Origin: Mnemiopsis leidyi
Taxonomy: Eukaryota; Ctenophora; Tentaculata; Lobata; Bolinopsidae
Direction of reading: 5' to 3'
DNA length: 21,900 nucleotides
Assembly: GCA_000226015.1 (NCBI GenBank)
Contig: JH153313.1
Coordinates: 181,132-203,031, forward strand
The translations under genes were made by a program, and so were the position numbers. How positions within the stretch are numbered: position 1 is the first letter of the stretch; each line of letters opens with the position of its first letter. The notes under the pieces were generated by a model. It did no database searches and was not told the DNA's origin. It worked only from the letters and a program-made list of their open reading frames with translations. Shown here piece after piece: positions 1 through 9,400 of this stretch.

Positions 1-217
1 TTTCTGAGGAGTATCTGTTATCAGGTCTATTGCTTCTAATTTCTGGGGAGTAAGGAGTATCTGTTATCAGTTCTATTGCTTCTAATTTCTGGGGAGTATC
101 TGTTATCAGTTCTATTGCTTCTAATTTCTGGGGAGTTAGGAGTATCTGTTATCAGTTCTATTGCTTCTAATTTCTGGCGAGTTAGGAGTATCTGTTATTA
201 GTTCTTTTGCATTTAAT
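1..217. repeat. Tandem repeat, about 5 copies of a 39/46-bp unit
   Basis: Five consecutive copies begin near 1, 41, 87, 126 and 172, each ending in TTGCTTCTAAT or a close variant. Three copies are 46 bp and two are about 39-40 bp; the difference is one 7-bp block (TTAGGAG or TAAGGAG). The last copy has drifted. The array is cut by the window edge, so its real copy number is unknown. No coding potential seen. Confidence 0.9.
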
Positions 218-840
218 TTATTGTCAGTTCTACGTTTAGCCTGTCTTCTTCTGATGTCAAATATTTATCTATACAGTAATTTATCTATACATACTTCTAC
301 GTTCATAATTCTAAGTAATCGAAGTTATGCTTCATAGCTCTTGTGGGCGCTGCGCTGGGCATTAAGAGTTTTAACAGATGGCTCTCCTGCTGTTAAAGCG
401 GTTGCAGGCTAAAAATTGGAATGGAAATTTTACAAATCTTAAATATCCTCTCCTATCAAGCCCCCAATAACAAGCCTATAGCTATTTTTTGCAATAATTG
501 CTCTATCAATTACTGAAAATTTACCTTGTTAAGGCCTTTATAACACACGCTTCATGACTATTAAGCTATGTTCTACTATGATTGCTACTGCCAATTATTA
601 AAAATTAACATTGTTCCTAAAAACCTTAAACACACCCATTTCTAACTACTGTGACCACCAGTATGACAAACCGGCAGTTTTCCATACTGCTGTTAATAAA
701 CCATCTGCAGATGAAGGCTAAATTTAGCTCCTGATTACTGCATATCAATTAAGCAATTAAAAACGCCTCATGCAAAATTGTTTCATTTCTGGAACAATTA
801 CCACCTAAGCCCATGATGTATTGCTTTACCGCTGAGGTCA
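218..840. other. Non-coding stretch upstream of the first gene
   Basis: No ORF of note, no tRNA-like or rRNA-like sequence, and no splice-bounded open frame were found on either strand. The only structure seen is a 7-bp inverted pair CAGTATG/CATACTG near 660-700, which is weak. Confidence 0.5.
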
Positions 841-920
841 ATTGGGCGTGACAAACAGGGGATTTTAGCTTTAAAAACTTAAAGAATCATGACGAGAGCA
901 GATTTTTCAAGTTATTCAGT
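841..920 (+). promoter_or_regulatory. Candidate promoter of the small secreted-protein gene
   Basis: An inverted CCAAT box (ATTGG, 841-845), a TATA-like TTTAAAAA around 870 and an initiator-like TTCAGTC around 915-921 lie just upstream of the ATG at 962. The TATA-to-initiator distance is somewhat long (about 45 nt). This is an inference from motif spacing only. Confidence 0.3.
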
Positions 921-961
921 CGAGCAAGCAAAAAGCTTTCACATTGGCGATTTATATCGAA

Positions 962-1069
962 ATGAATAAATTTTATCTTATTTTGTTTGTTGGAGTTCAG
1001 CTTATTACAGGATCGTTTTCCGCTCCCATAGAATCAAAACTAAGTCCTTTCAGTCTTACTACACACAAC
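962..1069 (+). CDS. Exon 1 of the small secreted protein (signal peptide)
   Basis: Starts at ATG 962 and encodes 36 residues, including the whole signal peptide; it ends at AAC before the strong donor GTAAGT (phase 0). Confidence 0.72.
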
Positions 1070-2670
1070 GTAAGTTTCCATGATATGTGTGAAATTTGTC
1101 TGTGAATGATTCTTCTGGAAGAGTTTTTACAGTTTTTCGCTATGCGATGTTATATAGAAAGGTATTTTGGGAGGGGTCACATATTTTGATCAATGGAAAT
1201 TGGGATTTGGGAATCTAGAAAAAACATGACTTTCTAGCTTCTGATTGTTTACAGATTGTGTCCCCCCCCCCCCAAAATACCTTTCTTTTTTGTTTCATAT
1301 TGTCTCTATTAATAGGACTGTTACCGAGGTATCATCATTTCAGGAATTGATAGCAACGTTCACCAATGTCAACATCTTGACCCTGATATCAGAAAACAGA
1401 ATAGAAAGTAAGATCTAATTTAAATTTTATTCTCCAATACGAATAAGCGGTCGTATGAAAGAATACCGATGCACCTCTAATGGGACCCTAACGCCCAAAA
1501 GTGCACCCCTAATGGGACCCTAGTGGGACCTTAATGGGACCTTAACGGTACTCTATCGCCCAAAAGTGCACCCCTAATGGGACCCGGGCGCCATGGCCCA
1601 ATTGTGGCCAAGCTGGCCCAAATTGGCCAAATGTCTCATCATGGTATTTTGCACCCCAAATGGTACTCTAATGGGACCCTAATGGGACCTTAATGGTTCT
1701 CTAATGGGAGAAATAGCTAAATAAAGAGAAATCAAGTGGCTGCACTTAAATCTAGATTAGTCCAAGCAATTATAGTTGACTGATATGGGTATTTCATTCT
1801 TAAAACAACCTGTTTCAGTGGTATGTCAGGATGAAGTGAGCGGTATGTATGTTAAAGAGGGGGAAATGTTTGACTTGGGTTGCTCTGGACTCTGTCTTTG
1901 TCTATCAGGTTTGATAGTTTGGTTGGTAGGGGAGTGTTTTATCAATAATCGCCATGTCTGATAGAAGTCATGTCTCATAGAAGTCTGACCACATTCTTAT
2001 CGAATAAAAGTAATGTTCAGGTTTCCAGATTGGAAACCAGATTGGAAACACCGTGCTTTTACCTAACCAATAACATTTAAGTGATATGTCAAGGCATGAA
2101 GTGAATGTTTACATTTTCCACTCATCTAGGTAAATACACGTGTGTAGAGACATGTCCACTGTCTCTACCTGAGACAGGTAAAGACAGGCGGTGTATTGAG
2201 ACAAGCTCTGTTTACAGTGGGGCATGTTGTCCACAGATCAGGTACCTGATTGTCTGATTTATTCATTTATTGACAGTTTCTCCATTGATTTATGCAGCTT
2301 ATCTTCAAATTATGTCAACATGAGAAATGCGAGTCACCGAAAGAAACCGACCTGATTATTAGATGTCAATTATAACAGGATGTAAGCGTAAATCACGTGA
2401 TTACTCACATTGTGATCAGTATAATTGTTGAAGTGTTGTTCTAAATGGACCACTGTCCCCAGGTGTACAAGATGGAGTGTTGAGGAGGACGAAGTACCAG
2501 ACAACTTCCTCCTTATACAGGACAGGTTACAAATATCCTCAGAGAGTGATGTTGACATTGAAACAGAGGGAGATATTGTTAGGGAAACAGATGTCGCCAG
2601 TAAACAGGGTCCAGGAGAAACTGGTGAGACAGAGTTGGACGATAATGGCACCGAACATTTGGTTTTTTAG
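962..2670 (+). CDS. Small secreted acidic protein, three exons, unknown family (join 962-1069, 1316-1407, 2463-2670)
   Basis: Three exons joined at GT-AG introns give an open frame of 408 nt (135 residues plus stop). Residues 1-21 form a classic signal peptide: MNKF, then a hydrophobic core (YLILFVGVQLITG), with likely cleavage after SFSA. Phases agree: the first intron is phase 0 (AAC before GTAAGT), the second is phase 2 (AA before GTAAGA, completed by G after the acceptor ending CCCCAG). The mature part has three cysteines within exons 2 and 3 (CYRG, HQCQHL, RKCTRW), then a strongly acidic, Ser/Thr/Glu-rich tail ending in HLVF. An odd number of cysteines could allow a disulphide-linked dimer. 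I do not recognise the family. Exon 3 also contains a possible donor (CTG before GTGAGA, 2624), so a longer isoform is possible. The frame, signal peptide and matching phases support a real gene; function is unknown. Confidence 0.68.
1157..1285. repeat. Fold-back (inverted repeat) in intron 1
   Basis: A 15-bp perfect inverted pair, GAAAGGTATTTTGGG at 1157-1171 and its complement at 1271-1285, bounds about 130 bp. Similarity continues inward imperfectly through a run of 12 C at 1262-1273. The form suggests a small non-autonomous fold-back or MITE-like insertion, but no target-site duplication is clear. Confidence 0.7.
1316..1407 (+). CDS. Exon 2 of the small secreted protein
   Basis: The acceptor is TCTCTATTAATAG; the exon carries 30 codons plus two bases with two cysteines and ends before GTAAGA (phase 2). 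A stronger-looking acceptor ATCATTTCAG at 1343 would shift the frame so that it leaves at phase 1, which does not fit exon 3; the upstream acceptor is therefore preferred. Confidence 0.6.
1468..1710. repeat. Cluster of degenerate TAATGGGACC-type repeats in intron 2
   Basis: About ten copies of TAATGGGACC/TAGTGGGACC/TAATGGGAG occur here. A longer unit, CGCCCAAAAGTGCACCCC plus the short motif, occurs twice (around 1492 and 1556). The centre (1590-1630) is a GGCC-rich patch of imperfect copies of TGGCCCAAATTGGCCA. It is a low-complexity nested tandem array with no coding sense. Confidence 0.8.
2463..2670 (+). CDS. Exon 3 of the small secreted protein (acidic C-terminus)
   Basis: The acceptor CACTGTCCCCAG lies at 2451-2462. 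The first G completes a Lys codon, followed by CTRWSVEEDEVPDN and a Glu/Asp/Ser/Thr-rich tail, with stop TAG at 2668-2670. Possible poly(A) signals AATAAA are at 3066-3071 and 3110-3115. Confidence 0.62.
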
Positions 2671-3300
2671 AGGTGACACACGGATTAGAGAATATTGAAT
2701 TTGGTGCAAAGGGAAGATTATCTGATTTAGGAAGTTTTTATCCTAGGATATGATTTTGAGGACGATGGTGCAGGGTGCCAGAATGTCAGATTTAGTTCAT
2801 TTTTTGATTGAACTGAGTTAATTTGTTACAGAACTGAGTGCTTTATATTTAAAATCTATGAGAAGAGTTTGAGTATGAAAATTTTGGTTTGAAGCCAGCT
2901 GCCAGACGCCCAAACATTTAAGAAAATGTAACATATTAAATTTGTAAGTTTCTAGTAATAATTTTGAACACAAGTTCCAAAATTGCTTTTCTGGTGTCAA
3001 AATCCCCACTATCCGCCTTAGAAATTAGGAGTTTATTCATGAGTTATAAACATGGGGCCATTTATAATAAATTTCTGAGCTCAGACTAGAACTTCTATAT
3101 TTGTTAAGAAATAAACGGATATAGATTTTCACAGATTAAACGTGAATAGCATAATCGCGTGCCACTGTTCGTTTTTCAATCGATTTATCCAACATTTCTA
3201 TATGATAAAAATAACGACCGGGTATTTCACACGATTGTCTAACAGATTTACGCGGTGTTTTTCATGAATAAATGGTGAAGTCTGCCGCACAAGACAGGGT
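2671..3300. other. 3' UTR and intergenic stretch
   Basis: AT-rich sequence with two AATAAA motifs (3066-3071, 3110-3115) that could end the upstream transcript. No open frame of interest on either strand; the short minus-strand frame around 2818-3009 has no splice or start support. Confidence 0.45.
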
Positions 3301-3313
3301 CAGCGTATTCTGC

Positions 3314-3370
3314 ATGTTCTCTGCTTCCAGATTACCAAATTTGATTACAAAACGCCGGCCGTCTGGAGAG
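3314..3370 (+). CDS. Candidate upstream first exon of the VWC-mucin gene
   Basis: ATG at 3314 opens MFSASRLPNLITKRRPSGE and stops at a strong donor (GAG before GTGAGTGG, GT at 3371). This donor is phase 0, and the next supported exon begins exactly at ATG 6289 after an AG. Joining them would therefore prepend 19 in-frame residues, including KRR, to the hydrophobic signal. Alternatively the segment is a 5' UTR exon, or unrelated. Support is only the donor and the matching phase; the start context (TGCATGT) is poor. Confidence 0.25.
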
Positions 3371-6288
3371 GTGAGTGGCCCGCTACACAAATCAGCGCTT
3401 GAAAAACTGTTTTTTGACGTTTAATTTGCCGCATTTTTGCCGATGTGATTGGTGCTGCTACTTACATAATTCGACCGGTAAACTTCAGGAGCAGCGCAGT
3501 GGTTAAGTCGCTGAAAATATCTCCGTTTTAAGCACCATCCCAGATTTAACGTCATTTTCGGATCCTGTTTTGTCATGCTACTAGGTGTGGACCTTACTTC
3601 GTCAATAGTCGGTTAAAATAGAGCTGCCCTGTAACCTCAAGACACGTTAGGTTATTTTTCACGGTATTATATAAGGATATACTACTCGAAATGCATTAAG
3701 TTCTCTAATCTCTACATAATTCTACAAATTTTGTTTCATGAACTTTTTTTCTATAACGTTCGAGCTTAAGAATGAAAATTTGCAAGTTACGAAACGTGTC
3801 GCATTATCACCGTCTTGAGATCTTACATTTCAACCTCGGTTTGTTCTTATTGTAGCATTTAAAGGCCTGCGCAGTTGTTTTGACACGTGAATCCCCCTTG
3901 GCACCCTACCAATTCCTCAGCATCTATATATAGCTTCAAACTTCCTCTCTGTGGTCTTCCTATTTATAGTATCATTTTGAGGTGTGCATTTCCTTTCTCT
4001 GAAAGTAAAACAGTTGAAGCTTGTATAGCGGGCAGTTCATATTTGACTTAGAGCCAAAGGTTTTAAATTTTAACATGATATGGTAAGCAAAATAACATGG
4101 TGTAACAAAGTAACTACACATAGTTTAACAGCCAAGCTTCCCGATTTTACTGCACTTGAGACATTTTAGGTTAATGAATTTGTTTCATGATTCTACGCAA
4201 AAATTGAAATAACTAGTCGTACAATTAGCTCTCAAAATCTTTTCTATACCACCTAACCATATTATAAAATTTTGAATTATCTATCGCCATCGCCTATATC
4301 CATGGACCGAAGAATTGGCGGAATGCCAGGAGGGAGGACATGAGTCAAAACAACGGTGCACACATCACAGGCCTATCCGTAAAGTTATTACTTATAGTAA
4401 TTGCTTTACTATAAACGCACCGATAGGTACAGACGACTTGCAAGTGTTTGTTTGCTTTTGTTGTATATTTTTTCGCTGAACCATTGAATCGCTGTAGTAG
4501 TGTATATTTTTGCCAAACATTTGTCGACCTGTACCGACTATAAAGTATAAAATCATTTACATTTTCCAGATTCTTACCACTGCTTTGAGATTAAAGTCAA
4601 TTTAACAGTAAATACTAATTACAGTAGTATAACTAGATAATATAATAATAGAAGTTGGAAAATTTTCATATTTGTGTTTAAGGCGTCATTTTTTACACAC
4701 TGACTGGTGAAGTTGCTTGCTTGTAACTTCTAAAAACAATTGTTTAGATTATCGATCAGTTATAAGTACGTTACTTGTCTGCGTTAAAAAGAAAGGTCAT
4801 ACTTCAAACTTTGATATTGAGTAGTGCTAGTGCCGGTTTGTTTTTTCTTCTCGAACATAAAGATATTCTAAAATTTAAACAAGCAAAATTTCAAGATTGA
4901 TGTCATGCAATGTTATCACAACCTATTTAAAAACCGTCAGTGTCAATTTTCATTGACATCTCTATCATGAAATACAAGCTGTTCTGTAACATCTGCGTCT
5001 GTCAATCCTATAATACACACAACCATCTGATTTGATAAATAACGTTTCTCCCTTAAAGACGTTTAGATATAAACGCCACATTCTTTTGTCGTCCAGTTCC
5101 AAACACTGCCAGCACTCATCAAAATTCTAGGAATGTATCGAGACTGGAGCCGAATTTTGTCGCTGATTGTTGATAGAAACTAAATCAGGTTTAAAGCTGT
5201 ATCTTTATGTGCTTGGTTCGCTAGGAATCTTTCATTCTTTCAATGATTGAATAGTGCATCGGTCTTCTACTCCTCTATAAATCTCTAATTCCATTATAAG
5301 TAATTTAGTAATTCCAAGCCCTTTATATTAAAAGGCTCAACATGTAATTGAATCTTGAAGTTGCTCCATTAACAAATCAACTTGAATTGATCCTTATTAT
5401 TGGAGTATGTTATGAGCAGCTAACCTAAAACCTCCCCCGCCTTAATGTTAATTATCATCTGAAACTTACTGATATTTCCTATCCTCAACAATTAAAGGCT
5501 AGCAAAAATTAGTCAACAAATGAGCTGATTGCCGGAATGAATCAACACTGGCCAAATAAATGTGTTGCTTCCTCGTATAGTGTAACTAAAAATCTGCCAG
5601 TAGTCTAACTTTCAACATACCCGTGCCGCATTCTAAAAATTTTGATCCTGATTTGATCCATTATTCGGAGAATAGCTCCGTTATCCTATGATACTTACAT
5701 AAGCAGACAACGAGCCGACACGCTTATTGTACCATATCTGTGACACTTAAAGCCTTCTAGACCAAATCAGATTTACCTAGGCGGAGTTAAATTATAGGGT
5801 GTAACGGGGTTGATTTGAAAGGAACCGCGGCTCTATGTTTGCAACTGCTTGTGAATCACCTGAGAAGTTTGTCTGATGTGTTTACGGTCAAGGAACTGTC
5901 ATTTAATTACCACGATTAGGGCAACTACTATCACCACGTATAGCTTCTATTGGGTTCGCTGATGGGTGGTATCACCTAACTATTTTCATATTCCGATATC
6001 TTGAATATTTTGTCTTACTCGAAAATTTGGTAATTTGCACTCCATTTCTCGTGCCTCTTTCATTGGTATCAAATTAACCACGGTTGTGCTGGATTTTGTT
6101 GTTTGAAAATTTATAAAGTGATTTTACTGAGCATGCAAGGTTTGATTGAGCTTTATAGGAGAACCGCTGTCTAGAAATATGCTCTTTTCCCGAACGTATC
6201 GTAATGTGAATGTCTAATGATCCCAAGTTGTCTACATAAATGTTGTTAACAACAAATCCTGATCACATCTGTCTAATCTATGTAACAG
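3371..6288. other. Long AT-rich non-coding stretch (possible 5' intron)
   Basis: No ORF or splice-bounded exon could be supported. Minor items: a CTATATATAG TATA-like box around 3923-3933 downstream of a CACGTG (3884) and a CCAAT, and an imperfect palindrome at 4372-4427 (CCTATCCGT ... ACCGATAGG). If exon 3314-3370 is real, this is the first intron; otherwise it is intergenic sequence. Confidence 0.45.
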
Positions 6289-6427
6289 ATGATCCTGCTT
6301 CTAGTCCTGCTCTCAAGTGTAACAGCAGGTCCGCTCCCTGAGTTTAACTTACAAAGTGGAGGCAGGGTGGTGCAGAGGGAGATTCCTACTTTTGATGGGG
6401 TCGATTGGAGCAAATCCAGAAGAGGAG
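6289..6427 (+). CDS. Exon 1 (signal peptide and propeptide) of the VWC-mucin gene
   Basis: ATG at 6289 directly follows an AG, so the 5' UTR may be spliced. It encodes 46 residues plus one base and ends at GAG before GTACGT (phase 1). Reading through the donor reaches a stop at 6508, so splicing is required. Confidence 0.75.
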
Positions 6428-9400
6428 GTACGTTTTTAATTTCCTTGCTTATTTCTTTAATTGTGGTCGTTTTATATTTTTGCTTTTTGTTTTGCTTACT
6501 TAAGAAATAAATTTGAAGGTTTATTTGGAGCAATCTGCTGTGTTTTCAATTTATAGTAAAGGGTTTACATCGTGAAAAATTATGTCTAGGATTGAGCCTG
6601 ATGTATGAATTTCAGGAGTAATAATTAAATCATTTGATTTGGATTTCATTTGATTGCCGTTTTATCTAATAATCGCATTACTCATTCTGTTTCCTCGTCA
6701 GGATTCCTGCGAGTTCACAGCAATTTTAAAATGATTTGTTCATTCGGAAGATTCACATTTTGTGCCTCTCCATGTGTGTAAATAAAGATGCTTCTGAATT
6801 TACCTGAGACCTCGCCATAAGCCTTCTAATCCATTACACCCGGCCCTGTTGGACTAACAATAAACTTAATTTCCATATTTGAAGGGTGTTACTGAACATG
6901 ATATGAAAACGTTTTAATTCCCAAACATTTTGTTTTATTGTCTAATCTGCTCAGTATTTCATTTTAGAAATTTGAATCGCAAATTCAAGAATCCCAACAA
7001 CTTCAGTTTGTTATGACAAGACAAGTACTAAAAACGTGGCTATGGGACAACAGTTTTACCTAGATTGTGGAAGATGCACATGTGACAGGTACTGCTATTT
7101 TCTATGGAACAAAACTGTTACATTGGCAATGGACATGCACTTGTTACCATTGTTCTTCCTGTACATAAAAACTAAAATATGCAATTCAGAGTTTTGAATA
7201 TGACTTAAAATGTGTGTTATTTTTTGCCTAAGGGCGAATAACGAATTGGAATATCTATATCCTGGCCTTAGATTCTATCTTACGATATGTGATTTGGAAT
7301 TCCTGATTTTTCAGGAGGGCATAAAATTTGTCAGCTTTTCGTGAAAAAGCCAAGGATCCTATATAGGGCGGATCTAATAGTATCAATAAGAACGTCTACC
7401 AGAAGCAGCCTCAAATACTATTTAAATTTTACCCAAATTTGATCCCCCGAATTAGTCGGGGTGACTAATGAGAGACGATTTACAACACTTAACCGTACGT
7501 ATAGACTGTGAAGTGTAGAAAACCGAGGTTCTCTCGACCCAGGAAAATAGGAACCTCACGACCCTCCTCGTCCCAGGTACGGTTTCTGGTGTATCCCCAA
7601 GTGTCCTCTCTTCAACAATCCCGACATGTCGAACTGCGTGGAGATTGTAGACATAGCCGACCCGTGTTGCCCTCGGAAGGAGTGTCTCAAGTACAAGGAC
7701 CCCACCAGGGGACCCACAACGGACCCCTGGGGTAAAGGTAGGTTTAGCTTTATATCCCACCAGGGGGTAAAGGTAGGTGTAGCTATATACCCCACCAGGG
7801 GACCCACAACGGACCCCTGGGGTAAAGGTAGGTGTAGCTTTATATCCCACCAGAGGACCCACAACGGATCCCTGGGGTAAAGGTAGGTGTAGCTTTATAC
7901 CTCTCAGAGGGGACACACTACGGACCCCTGGGGTAAAGGTAGGAGTAGCTTTATATCCCACCAGGGGACCCACTACGGACACATGGAGTAAAGGTAGGTG
8001 TAGCTTTATATCCCACCAGGGGGTAAAGGTAGGAGTAGCTTTATACCCCACCAGGGGACCCACTACGGACACATCATGGTGTAAAGGTAGGAGTAGCTTT
8101 ATATCCCACCAGGGGGGTAAAGGTAGGAGTAGCTTTATACCCCACCAGGGGACCCACTACGGAACCCTCGTGTAAAGGTAGGAGTAGCTTTATACCCCTA
8201 CAGGGGACCCACAACGGACCCCTGGGGTAAAGGTAGGAGTAGCTTTATATCCCACCAGGGGACCCACTACGGACACATGGGGTAAAGGTAGGTGTAGCTT
8301 TATACTCCTACCTTTTCTGAAGTAGAAAGTGTGTGTATGTTTGAGTTGTCCAGACAACGTGTTTATGTTTAACTGTGATAAAAAGTACAAACAGGTGCTT
8401 TATATGTAATACGCCTTACACAAGCATGCGAGGTATTTCCTGGTACAGGCAGCTAAATATTCTTTCTACACGTTAGTACTTCAAACAAATAGTAAAAAGC
8501 AAACAATTTCAGAGACGATGTCCATGTTTAATGGGATTGACGATTTGAAGTTGAAGGAGAAAACAACGACAATTCTAACAGAAAGTGTAACAATCACAGT
8601 AACCTCGGAGGAGGTAGTTTCATGAATTGTCATTCGTACTAAGTCAAGTTTTAAAATACGCCTTTTTTATCAACTGACCAATTAATATTGTTGGACCTGT
8701 GCTGCAGAAATGCAAATGGCTTTGGTCGTTAGGACGTTACGAACTTTTCAGTACTCATTGTTGTCACAATCATCTCCTAGTTAAAGCTCTACACCTCAGA
8801 GAGAAAAGACGCCCGAGTCTACTACTCAGTTCGGAGGTGCATTTACTACCGGTAGTACCCAGGAAGCAGCCGACATAGTTGTTACTGAAATAGAGGGAGC
8901 ATCTTCAGAGACTGTATCTGAGGTCCTTACTCCAGCAAGTCTACCCGTCACAGGTAAGCTTTAGGGCTGACTAAGGTCTAATCTTTTAGACTTTCTACGT
9001 GGTTGATAATCATGCGCAGATGAAGCATATTAAAACGAAAAAGAGAACGTATTCAGCACTATCATTTAGTTTAACTTAGTTAAAGTTTCAGATGATTTGA
9101 CAACGAAAGACTTGCGGGGATTTACAACCACACAAGAAATAACGACCACACAAAAACTAACAACCGAAAAAGAGCCGACAACCACACCAAAACTAACAAC
9201 CCAAAAAGAGCTAACAACCCTAGCTCTCAGTAAAGAGAGTACAGAGATCAGTGGAGTTCCTGTGTTCTCTACCGCTGCAGACGAATCCTCTACATCGGAG
9301 GTAGGACAAACAAGTTCTTGGACAGGGACTTAGATGGGCTACATGAAAACTGATACCCATAGCCAGTCCAAAAATTGATCTACATTTAACTGACTCCAAT

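Noticed and set aside
1344-1407. Alternative acceptor ATCATTTCAG inside exon 2
   Set aside because: Good-looking site, but its frame leaves at phase 1 and does not fit exon 3, whereas the upstream acceptor does.
1776-1961. 61-codon plus-strand frame
   Set aside because: Lies within intron 2 of the small secreted-protein gene, with no splice or domain support and a non-ATG start.
7452-8072. 206-codon minus-strand open frame across the minisatellite
   Set aside because: It is made almost wholly of antisense repeat units lacking stops; no start context, splice support or domain.
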